Assembly (NCBI GenBank): GCA_030748485.1
Contig: JASMLW010000457.1
Location: 1-40,562, forward strand
Direction of reading: 5' to 3'
From: Pirellulaceae bacterium
Lineage (GTDB): Bacteria > Planctomycetota > Planctomycetia > Pirellulales > Pirellulaceae
Length of the DNA stretch: 40,562 bases
This document shows, piece after piece, positions 33,358 to 40,562 of this stretch. The position numbers and the translations under genes were made by a program. Positions within the stretch are counted from its first letter, which is position 1, and the number at the start of each line of letters is the position of its first letter. Below the pieces are notes generated by a model. It was not told the DNA's origin. It saw only the letters and a list, made by a program, of their open reading frames with translations, and did not search any database.

Positions 33358-35514
33358 CTAACGCGGCTTCAGCTTGTCGTAGTTGTCGTCAAAGACTTTG
33401 ATGAGGTCGCCGAGTTTGGCTCCGTCGGCCGCCGCGTCCTTCCACCAATTGCGAGCTTTCACCAGATCGCTGTCTTTCCGCCGCTTGTGCACCAACACGT
33501 AGGCCCCCTTGAGCACTTTGGATGAAGGCGCCCCTTGATCGAGCGAACGGTCGGCGATCGCCACGGCCAGCCCCGGCGGCATGTCGTTAAACAAATACCG
33601 ACGATTCGTTCCGGCGACGCGGAGGACGATGTGCTCAAAACCGCGTTCCACGACCGCGACTTCCGTGCTCTCGCCAACCCGAAAGACCGCTCCGCTCTCG
33701 AAACTGGCCGCTCCGTCTCGCAGCGCCTTGTGGAAGTCCTTCACGTAGCCACCCACGTCGTTCAGCCGCTCAACCATTTCCTTGTGCTTGTCCAACTTGG
33801 CGGCGTTGCGAGCCAAGGTGATCTGCTTCGCCCCGTCGGCAAACGAGCCCTCGCCGAAGGCCGCACTGGCTGTCTTCAACGCTGTGGCTAGCGTCGCCAA
33901 CTCACCAGCTGTCGGGGGCGTTGGCGGCTTGTCAGGCGTCGGTGTGTCGGGCGAGCCAGGTGTGCCGGGAGTCGGTGTGCCGGGAGTCGGAGCGCCGGGA
34001 GTCGGTGTGTCCGGTGAGCCAGTTGTGTCGGGAGTTGCCGTGTCGGGCGAGGAGGGATTCTTCGGAGTGCTGGGCGTCTTTGGGGATTCGGGAACTCCAC
34101 CCGGAACGGTTGAGGTTTTCGATCCGCCCGCCGGCGAGGAGGAGGAGCCTGCTGTTGACGGAGTTGTCGGTGCGTCGGGGCTCGTCGGGGGAGCTGCGTT
34201 CGACTGCCCCGTCGTTCCGTTGCCGTCGTTGGCCGCGTCGATTCGTTTGGGCGGGGTTGACGGTTCGTTGGGAACGGCGACTGGACCGCCCGAGTCGGGG
34301 TCGCCTTCAGCCGTCTGTTTGTCGCGCGTGACGCCCCAATAGAGCGCCCCGACGATGGAGCCGATCAGCAACAGGCCGACGATCACCGACAAAGCAACGA
34401 GGCGCCCGCGGCTTCGCCGCTCAACGACCATCTCCTTGGCGGACTTTGCCTTTCCGACCGCGACTTCGCCGCCCGCGGCCGCGGCGACCGGCGTTGTGAC
34501 TGCTGCCGCAGCTGCGACCGGTGTCGCTTGCATCGCGCTCGGCTGACCGACGGGGACCGCTTGAGGCACACCGACGGCAGCCACAGGTGTGGCTCCGGGC
34601 GACCCGTAGTTGGAAGCGGGCGAATAGGGCGCAGCCGCCGGGCCGCTGGTGGGAACGGCGGGAGTGGCCGGTTGGGTGGGAACGGGAGCCAGCGGGTCGC
34701 CGAGCGGCACGCCGGTTTGCGGCTGGCCGGGCTGAGCCATTTCGGGAGGCATCGCCGGTTGCGCTTCGAGTCTCGTCGCCGGTTGCGCGATGGGCGAGAC
34801 AGGCGCCGAGCCCGGCGGCGTCGGCGAAGCCGCAGTGGGAGCGCTCTGGCCCATCGCGGTGCTCGGCGGTTGATTTGGATCGACGGGGGCGGCACCGGGT
34901 GTCGTCGGTGGAAAACCAGCGGCGGACGGCGCCACCGGGGCCGGATTCGAAGGAGCCATCCGGCTTGGCGGTGTGGTTGCCGAAGCGCTGGGTGACGTGG
35001 CCGAACTCGTCGATTCCGGTGAGATTGGTGCAGGCGAGCTGCTTGGTGAGAACATCCCCGGCGGGTACTTGTTGACCATCTCATCCACATCGGGACTCTG
35101 GGTCTCGACCATCATCTCGATGTGGTCGGGGTCCGTCGTTTGAATCGGCGCCGAGACGGTCGGGACGGGTGTTGGCTCGGTGTGGTCGATGGGGGCCGGT
35201 TGACTCGGCGCGTCCGCCCGTGCCGCAGCTGGACCGCCGGAGCCGCTTGAGCGGAGCTTCTCGTCGTAACTCGCCCTGGCCGCGGCGTCCGTCAGGGTCG
35301 CCTTGGCGGCGGTGATTTCGTCCAGCAATTGAGCCCATTGTTGAGCGTGTTCGCCCGGTCGTTGCGAGCGCACCGTGGCTGCAGCCCGATCGACGGCCAT
35401 ACGCAATTGTTCCTCATCGGCACAAAAGTCCTCGACGCCCACGAGCTGGTAGCAACTCGGCTGAGTTATCGATGCATCCAATCCGAGCCATTCGTGATAG
35501 GGATTGAAGGTCAC
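33358..35514 (-). CDS. DnaJ-like, proline-rich single-pass membrane protein
   Basis: The start is put at the GTG at 35514 (GGAG 5 nt before), giving MTFNPYHEWLGLD, the opening familiar from planctomycete membrane proteins. An upstream ATG at 35571 overlaps the -10 box and is rejected. The 718-residue product has a J-like helical N-terminus (residues 1-90, ending in TDAAARASYDEKL). A long Pro/Ala/Ser-rich region follows (about 100-360), then a membrane segment (about 372-396, ALSVIVGLLLIGSIVGALYWG). A second Pro/Thr-rich region carries short PTPG-type repeats, and a C-terminal folded domain runs from about 540. The function is unknown; an envelope sensor or scaffold is possible. Confidence 0.75.
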   Translation of the reverse strand: MTFNPYHEWLGLDASITQPSCYQLVGVEDFCADEEQLRMAVDRAAATVRSQRPGEHAQQWAQLLDEITAAKATLTDAAARASYDEKLRSSGSGGPAAARADAPSQPAPIDHTEPTPVPTVSAPIQTTDPDHIEMMVETQSPDVDEMVNKYPPGMFSPSSSPAPISPESTSSATSPSASATTPPSRMAPSNPAPVAPSAAGFPPTTPGAAPVDPNQPPSTAMGQSAPTAASPTPPGSAPVSPIAQPATRLEAQPAMPPEMAQPGQPQTGVPLGDPLAPVPTQPATPAVPTSGPAAAPYSPASNYGSPGATPVAAVGVPQAVPVGQPSAMQATPVAAAAAVTTPVAAAAGGEVAVGKAKSAKEMVVERRSRGRLVALSVIVGLLLIGSIVGALYWGVTRDKQTAEGDPDSGGPVAVPNEPSTPPKRIDAANDGNGTTGQSNAAPPTSPDAPTTPSTAGSSSSPAGGSKTSTVPGGVPESPKTPSTPKNPSSPDTATPDTTGSPDTPTPGAPTPGTPTPGTPGSPDTPTPDKPPTPPTAGELATLATALKTASAAFGEGSFADGAKQITLARNAAKLDKHKEMVERLNDVGGYVKDFHKALRDGAASFESGAVFRVGESTEVAVVERGFEHIVLRVAGTNRRYLFNDMPPGLAVAIADRSLDQGAPSSKVLKGAYVLVHKRRKDSDLVKARNWWKDAAADGAKLGDLIKVFDDNYDKLKPR
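33940..34040 (+). repeat. 15-bp tandem repeats inside the DnaJ-like gene
   Basis: Near-identical copies of GGTGTGCCGGGAGTC and close variants encode short Pro/Thr/Gly repeats (TPTPG type) of the extracytoplasmic linker. Such tracts change length by slippage. Confidence 0.6.
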
Positions 35515-35569
35515 AGCGACTCCGAGCCAAGTGGTTAAAGGTGGGGGAGAAAGGCCGAATTGTCTGTTC

Positions 35570-35597
35570 ATTGTAAAAGCGGGTCGTGGGCGGACAA
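35570..35597 (-). promoter_or_regulatory. Promoter of the DnaJ-like gene
   Basis: The minus strand has -35 TTGTCC (35592-35597), a 16-bp spacer and -10 TACAAT (35570-35575, five of six). The predicted leader to the GTG at 35514 is about 49 nt, which supports that start. Confidence 0.5.
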
Positions 35598-35760
35598 GGC
35601 GAATCGCCCGCCCTCTCAATCAAAAGACGCGTCGAGACGTCGATTTGATTCCCCAATTCGGTCGCTGGCCGCAAATTTCGGCGGACCTCGAAACGTTGCC
35701 CCCCAGGTCGTCGTCTGACTATTGACGTTGATTTCTGTTCTGCAGCCGACGTCATCCCCT

Positions 35761-35808
35761 TATATTGATGACTGCTCATCGAGTGACGCTACATTGATGA
35801 GCGACTCG
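35761..35808 (+). promoter_or_regulatory. Direct and inverted repeats upstream of the alpha-2-macroglobulin gene
   Basis: The two 11-bp direct repeats start 29 bp apart. GATGA/TCATC (35767-35780) and CTCATC/GATGAG (from 35775 to about 35801) form overlapping inverted repeats, and CGAGT/ACTCG a further pair (35780-35808). They lie 54-100 bp before the ATG, where an operator or overlapping promoter would be placed. Confidence 0.35.
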
Positions 35809-35861
35809 AATTCAACCTCCTGGCGTCAGACGTCAGCCTCTCTCAGACCAAAGGCGAAATC

Positions 35862-38800
35862 ATGTTGCGGAAGCGCCATTTCACGATCACCGCGATCACC
35901 TTGCTGGCTATTGCCGGATTGCTGCGTTCGCAGCAGATCAATCCGAGCGAACTGCGCCGCCAGGCGGACAAGAAGTTTAGCGATGGCAACTACAAGGAGG
36001 CGCTGACCGACTACCGCACGATCTGTCTCCACAAAGACGATCTCGGTCAAAACGCGCAGCACATCGTTTCTCGGTCGGTGCAGTCGCTGCAGAATCTCGG
36101 CAAGCTCGAGCAAATCGACGAGTTGCTCGAATCAACCGTGAAGGCTCACCCCGAACACTGGCAGGTATTGCAGGCCGTGGCGACGTCGTACCGGTCGATA
36201 CCCCATCAGGGACAATTGGTGGCGGGCGAGTTTCAGCGCGGCTACGGCCGGCGGCGGCAAGGCGTCCCCGTCGAGACGATTGACCGCGACCGGGTGCGCG
36301 CACTGCAGCTGCTGATGACGGCCGAAAAACTGGTTCTCAAGACCGAGAACGCCGACCAGATCAGCGGCTTCTACCTGCAGCTTGCCCGCAGTTTTCGCGA
36401 CTTCTATGGATCCCGGGAATCCTGGCGACTGCAGCTGCTTACCGACCTGGAGCAGCTACCGGACCCGGTCAAAGGGTATCCGCGTTTTCGCGCCGACAGC
36501 CACGCGCCCGTCGACGAGGAAGGCCAACCTGTATTTTTCGAGATTCCAGATGATTGGGCCGCCGCGAAGACGGACGGCGAGCGTTGGCGTTGGGCGCTCG
36601 CGCAGGCCGTTGAGCACAAGCCGTCCGCCGCGGACCAAGCTGAGTGGCTACGGGCGGACTTCCTGTACAACCAGTTCGGCGTGCACTCGATGCAACGCTT
36701 CTTTCAGCCGTGGATGCTCGAGCCCGATGGCGAAGACGAGCGAGATCGACGTTCGAACATTTACCAGCTTCACACGCTGACGGATGACGAGACGATTTGT
36801 CGTCTGGCCACCGGCATCCAGCGGTTGGAATTGCCGGAGGAGCACAACCACGTAGCGATCCTCAAGAAGCTCGCCGGCGGCAAGGGATTCGCTGAGACGG
36901 CCGTCAACCGGCTGGCCGAGGTCTACACGAACCGGCGTCAGTTCGATCGCGCCGCGGATCAGTGGCGCGCGAGCATCAAGAAGTTCGGGAACTCGAACTG
37001 GAAGAAGCAGCGGCTCGACCAGATCGTCAAGCCGTGGGGGCAGCTCGAGCCCGTGTTGGGGCAGCCCGCCGGCAAGGGTGCGACGATCGAGTACCGATTC
37101 CGCAACGGCAATCGGGTTGATTTCGAGGCGCAGCGAATCGACATCGCCCAACTGCTCGCCGACATCAAGACTTATCTGAAGTCGAGCCCGCAGCGGTTCG
37201 ATTGGTCGAAAGTGCAGTTGCAGAATATCGGTTGGCAACTGATCAACGGCAATCAGGCGAAATATGTCAAAGAGCGAACAGCGCAGTGGCGAGTGAAGCT
37301 GGATCCGGCCGACGTGCATTGGGATCGCCGCCGCACCGTGACGACGCCGCTTGAAGACAGCGGCGCCTATCTGGTGACCGCCAAGATGCGCGACGGCAAC
37401 ACGAGTCGCGCCGTCTTGTGGCTCAACGACACGGCGATCGTTCGCAAACCACTCCACAAGAAGAACCTCTACTTCGTGGCGGATGCGTCCAACGGCAAAC
37501 CGATCGCCGACGCCAACATGGAATTCTTCGGCTATCGAGTTCGCCGGGTCGGCAACGCGAAGCAGCAAGTCGACTCGACCAATTTCGCGAGGAAAACAGA
37601 TCACCTCGGTCGAGTGATGTTGGAGAGCGACAAAGAGCGGACCGCCTATCAATGGATGGTCGTGGCGCGAACGAAGCAGGGCCGCTTCGCCTATCTCGGC
37701 TTTCACGGCGTGTGGGTGCAGAACTACTACGACCAGGAGTACAACCAGGCGAAGGGATTCATCATCACCGATCGTCCGGTCTATCGGCCCGAACAGAAGG
37801 TGAAATTCAAGGGGTGGCTGCGGCACGCCAAGTACGACCAGGAAGGGTCGTCGTTCGCCAATCAGAACCAGCAGATCGAGATCCTCGATCCGAAGGGCAA
37901 GTCGGTCTACAAGAAGACGCTCAAGACGGATGCCTACGGCGGCGTCGACGGCGAGTTTGACGTTCCTGGAGACGCCACGTTGGGCGTTTACTCCGTGCGG
38001 CTCGTCGCCGTCGGGATGACGACGACGTTCCGAATTGAGGAGTACAAGAAGCCCGAGTTTGAGGTGACGATTGAGTCGCCCGAGAAGCCGGTCATGCTGG
38101 GTGAGAAGATCGAAGCTCGCGTCAACGCGCGGTACTACTTTGGCGCGCCGGTGACCAACGCGACCGCCAAGATCAAAGTCATGCGTCACGAGCACACGGC
38201 CCAATGGTATCCCTACGGCCCTTGGGACTGGTGTTTCGGTCCCGGCTATTGGTGGTACGCCTACGACTACCCCTGGTACCCGGGTTGGGAAAAATGGGTT
38301 GGCTGCCGACGGCCGTTCCCGTTCTGGTGGGGTCAATGGCCGCAGAATCCTCCCGAAGTAGTTTTGGAGATCGAACGCCCGATCGGGCCTGAGGGCGAAA
38401 TTGAGTTTGTCATCGACACATCCGTCGCCCAGGCGCTGCACGGCGACAAAGACCATCGCTACACGGTGACCGCCGAAGTTCGCGACGCCTCCCGCCGCAC
38501 GATCGTCGGTTCGGGCGAAGTCCTGGCGGCGCGGAAGCCGTTCCGCATCTATTCGTGGGTCCACCGCGGCTACTACCGCCAAGGCGAGACCGTGCGGGCT
38601 AATTTCCAAGCGTTCACGCTGGACAAGAAGCCCGTCAAGGGCCAGGGCGTCGTGCGATTGTTGAGTATCGAGTACGACGACGAGCGACAACCCAAAGAGA
38701 CGGAAGTCGGGAAATGGGACATCGCCTCGAACGAGGAAGGCGTCGCCGAACTGCAGATCAAAGCGACGCGAGCCGGACAGTTTCGACTGTCGTGTGAATT

Positions 38801-40562
38801 GACCGACGACGCCGGACATACGGTTGAAGGCGGCTACATCTTTCAAGTGGTCGGCGAAGGCGATGACGGCAAGGAATTCCGCTTCCAAGACATTGAGCTC
38901 ATTCCCGAGAAGCAAGAGTACGCGCCTGGAGAAGTTGTCCGACTGCAAGTCAACACCGACCGGGCCAACAGTACGGTGATGCTCTTTGTGCGACCGGCGA
39001 ACGGCGTCTATCTGCCGCCGCAGATCGTTCAAGTGAAAGGCCAGTCGTCGATCGTCGAGGTGGCGGTCGTCAAGCGGGATATGCCGAACTTCTTTGTCGA
39101 GGCAGTCACCGTGTCCGGCGGAAAAGTGCACACCGACGTGAAGGAGATTGTCGTACCGCCGGAATCCCGCGTCTTGAATGTGGAGGTGTTACCGGACGCG
39201 CAGGAATACCGCCCCGGCGCGCCGGCCAAAGTCAAACTTCACCTGACCGACCACACCGGTGAGAACTTTGTCGGTTCGACCGTCGTGACGGTCTACGACA
39301 AAGCGGTTGAGTACATTTCCGGCGGCACGAACATCTCGGATATCAAGGAGTTCTTCTGGAAGTGGCGACGTCGGCACCATCCCAACGCGATGCACAACCT
39401 GTCGCAGCGGGGTTCGCATATCCAAAAGTCAAACGAACCTCAAATGCAAACGCTCGGCGCCTTCGGCCACCTGCTGGTCGAACAGGAAGGACGCGCGGAA
39501 CTTCAGCGGGGAGCCGGTAGAGGCAGAGCCAACAAGATGATGGCGGCGAAGTCGGCTCCGGGCGGCGCCGTAGCGGAAACCGCGTCACTGGCCATCGCCG
39601 ACGAGGCGGTTGGCGGTGGATTCGCCGCCGATGCGTCCGACAAGGACTCCGGACAGGCCGCTGCCGGCGGCGGCTTTGTCGAACCGACAGTGCGAAAGAA
39701 CTTCGCTGACACCGCGCTGTGGACAGCCGCTCTGACAACCAACGATCAGGGGATCGCCGAAGTTTCACTTGAGATGCCGGAGTCCTTGACAACCTGGAAG
39801 GTGAAAGTTTGGGGGATGGGCCACGGGACGCGCGTCGGAGCCGGCGAGGCCGAAGTGATCACGCGCAAGAACTTCCTGTTGCGACTGCAAGCGCCCCGGT
39901 TCTTCGTTGAGAAGGATGAAGTCGTACTGTCCGCCGTCGTGCACAACTACCTGCCGAAGGAGAAGATCGCCGAAGTCGCCTTGCAGGTCGACCAGAGCCC
40001 GTTGACGATCGTGGGCGACGCCATTCAAACCGTCTCCATTCCGGCCGATGGTGAGACTCGCGTCAACTGGCGCGTGCGAGTCACCGGAGAAGGCGAAGCC
40101 GTCGTGCGGATGCTCGCCAAGACGGACGAAGAATCGGACGCGATGGAGATGAAGTTCCCGTCGTACGTCCACGGCATGCTCAAGATGGAAGCCTGGGCCG
40201 GCACGGTTCGTCCCGATGACGACAGCGCGAAGGTGACTGTCGAAGTGCCCGCCCAGCGGCGCGTCGAGGAGAGTTTGCTTGAAGTTCGCTATTCGCCAAC
40301 TCTGGCCGGCGCGATGGTCGACGCCCTGCCCTACCTGATTGAGTACCCGTACGGATGCACCGAGCAGACGCTGAATCGTTTTCTGCCGGCCGTCATCACT
40401 CAGAAAATGCTGCTCGAAATGAACCTCGATCTCGCGGAGATTCGTGAGAAGCGCAGTAATCTGAACGCGCAAGAGATCGGTGACGATGTCAAACGAGCCG
40501 CCCAGTGGAAACGCCGCTCCGATCACAATCCCGTTTTCGACCGCGAAGAGCTCGAGCGAGTC
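35862..40562 (+). CDS. Bacterial alpha-2-macroglobulin-like protein with thioester (runs off the window)
   Basis: The protein traps proteases in the envelope by a thioester and a bait region. The frame from the ATG at 35862 is open for 1567 codons to the window end; the usual length is 1,700-2,000. Residues 1-24 look like a signal or anchor segment (FTITAITLLAIAGLL). A TPR-like helical N-terminal region follows (ADKKFSDGNYKEALTDY). Macroglobulin domains start near residue 500, including TDRPVYRPEQKVKFKG (about 634), which is the MG2 type. An aromatic-rich insert lies at about 780-828. The alpha-2-macroglobulin domain follows (FADTALWTAALTTNDQG, about 1280). The thioester motif C1499-T-E-Q1502 lies in YPYGCTEQT. 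A Gly/Ala-rich stretch lies before 1270. It is divergent from the DnaJ-like gene. No pbpC partner is visible in the window. Confidence 0.9.
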   Translation, partial: MLRKRHFTITAITLLAIAGLLRSQQINPSELRRQADKKFSDGNYKEALTDYRTICLHKDDLGQNAQHIVSRSVQSLQNLGKLEQIDELLESTVKAHPEHWQVLQAVATSYRSIPHQGQLVAGEFQRGYGRRRQGVPVETIDRDRVRALQLLMTAEKLVLKTENADQISGFYLQLARSFRDFYGSRESWRLQLLTDLEQLPDPVKGYPRFRADSHAPVDEEGQPVFFEIPDDWAAAKTDGERWRWALAQAVEHKPSAADQAEWLRADFLYNQFGVHSMQRFFQPWMLEPDGEDERDRRSNIYQLHTLTDDETICRLATGIQRLELPEEHNHVAILKKLAGGKGFAETAVNRLAEVYTNRRQFDRAADQWRASIKKFGNSNWKKQRLDQIVKPWGQLEPVLGQPAGKGATIEYRFRNGNRVDFEAQRIDIAQLLADIKTYLKSSPQRFDWSKVQLQNIGWQLINGNQAKYVKERTAQWRVKLDPADVHWDRRRTVTTPLEDSGAYLVTAKMRDGNTSRAVLWLNDTAIVRKPLHKKNLYFVADASNGKPIADANMEFFGYRVRRVGNAKQQVDSTNFARKTDHLGRVMLESDKERTAYQWMVVARTKQGRFAYLGFHGVWVQNYYDQEYNQAKGFIITDRPVYRPEQKVKFKGWLRHAKYDQEGSSFANQNQQIEILDPKGKSVYKKTLKTDAYGGVDGEFDVPGDATLGVYSVRLVAVGMTTTFRIEEYKKPEFEVTIESPEKPVMLGEKIEARVNARYYFGAPVTNATAKIKVMRHEHTAQWYPYGPWDWCFGPGYWWYAYDYPWYPGWEKWVGCRRPFPFWWGQWPQNPPEVVLEIERPIGPEGEIEFVIDTSVAQALHGDKDHRYTVTAEVRDASRRTIVGSGEVLAARKPFRIYSWVHRGYYRQGETVRANFQAFTLDKKPVKGQGVVRLLSIEYDDERQPKETEVGKWDIASNEEGVAELQIKATRAGQFRLSCELTDDAGHTVEGGYIFQVVGEGDDGKEFRFQDIELIPEKQEYAPGEVVRLQVNTDRANSTVMLFVRPANGVYLPPQIVQVKGQSSIVEVAVVKRDMPNFFVEAVTVSGGKVHTDVKEIVVPPESRVLNVEVLPDAQEYRPGAPAKVKLHLTDHTGENFVGSTVVTVYDKAVEYISGGTNISDIKEFFWKWRRRHHPNAMHNLSQRGSHIQKSNEPQMQTLGAFGHLLVEQEGRAELQRGAGRGRANKMMAAKSAPGGAVAETASLAIADEAVGGGFAADASDKDSGQAAAGGGFVEPTVRKNFADTALWTAALTTNDQGIAEVSLEMPESLTTWKVKVWGMGHGTRVGAGEAEVITRKNFLLRLQAPRFFVEKDEVVLSAVVHNYLPKEKIAEVALQVDQSPLTIVGDAIQTVSIPADGETRVNWRVRVTGEGEAVVRMLAKTDEESDAMEMKFPSYVHGMLKMEAWAGTVRPDDDSAKVTVEVPAQRRVEESLLEVRYSPTLAGAMVDALPYLIEYPYGCTEQTLNRFLPAVITQKMLLEMNLDLAEIREKRSNLNAQEIGDDVKRAAQWKRRSDHNPVFDREELERV

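Larger units (their letters stand above)
35515..35861. other. Divergent intergenic region before the alpha-2-macroglobulin gene
   Basis: No gene is seen in these 347 bases. They hold the promoter at 35570-35597 (minus), and on the plus strand the 11-bp direct repeats TATATTGATGA (35761-35771) and TACATTGATGA (35790-35800), with inverted repeats between and after them. This is a probable regulatory region. Confidence 0.5.

Noticed and set aside
33782-34342. 186-codon plus-strand frame rich in Gly and Val
   Set aside because: It is the mirror of the Pro/Thr repeat tract in the DnaJ-like gene, not an independent gene.
36648-39131. Open frame of 827 codons on the minus strand
   Set aside because: It lies antisense to the alpha-2-macroglobulin gene, whose domains and thioester motif are clear. 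Its own translation has no family motif; GC-rich codon bias opens the opposite frame.

Overview
The window is chromosomal DNA of a planctomycete, probably of the Pirellula type. It is GC-rich. The evidence is formylglycine-type sulfatases, a Pirellula/Verrucomicrobium-type dehydrogenase and CxxCH heme module, proteins opening with the planctomycete-style F-x-P-Y-H-x-W-L-G-L start, a bacterial alpha-2-macroglobulin, and an ECF sigma/anti-sigma pair. I see no rRNA, tRNA, CRISPR, IS element or phage gene. This assignment comes from reading motifs by eye, not from a database search.

Layout. Positions 1-522 (-) hold the 5' part of nusA, behind a long leader with a strong promoter. Positions 1006-3625 (+) hold an ECF sigma factor broken by a frameshift, an overlapping zinc-motif anti-sigma factor and a secreted CxxCH protein. 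Positions 3693-7834 hold a ketosynthase homologue that has lost its catalytic residues (-), a secreted secretin-N-like protein (-) and a membrane-anchored von Willebrand A protein (+). Positions 7855-11494 (-) are the fatty-acid cluster rpmF-fabD-fabG-acpP-fabF, without plsX or fabH and with a second promoter before acpP. Next come a ferritin-like gene, a 91-residue unknown protein and ruvB. Two tandem paralogues with double zinc ribbons and a membrane tail follow. They lie directly downstream of the (-) strand run ispF-cysS-ruvC-ruvA, which has its own promoter. Positions 20102-24699 (+) form a probable five-gene operon: an ABC ATPase, two ABC-2 permeases, a UbiA-family prenyltransferase and a xylose-isomerase-like TIM barrel.

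Positions 24700-25495 are a non-coding repeat field with nested 10/31-bp repeats and a 141-bp tandem duplication carrying three hairpins per copy. After it come a heparan-N-sulfatase-like sulfatase (-), a Gfo/Idh/MocA oxidoreductase (+) and a 1507-residue protein. This last one fuses a sulfatase to a PVC dehydrogenase propeller, HEAT-like repeats and a heme c domain. The window ends with a DnaJ-like, proline-rich membrane protein (-), divergent from a large thioester alpha-2-macroglobulin (+) that runs off the end.

How the genes work together. The fab genes make and elongate malonyl-ACP, and the inactive ketosynthase may be a partner subunit elsewhere in lipid or polyketide synthesis. RuvA, RuvB and RuvC process Holliday junctions but sit in two transcription units. 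The sulfatases, the Gfo/Idh oxidoreductase and the fusion protein fit the sulfated-polysaccharide lifestyle of planctomycetes. The most unusual items are the sulfatase-dehydrogenase-heme fusion, the E/N ketosynthase, the zinc-ribbon tandem, the ABC/UbiA/TIM-barrel operon and the hairpin repeat field.
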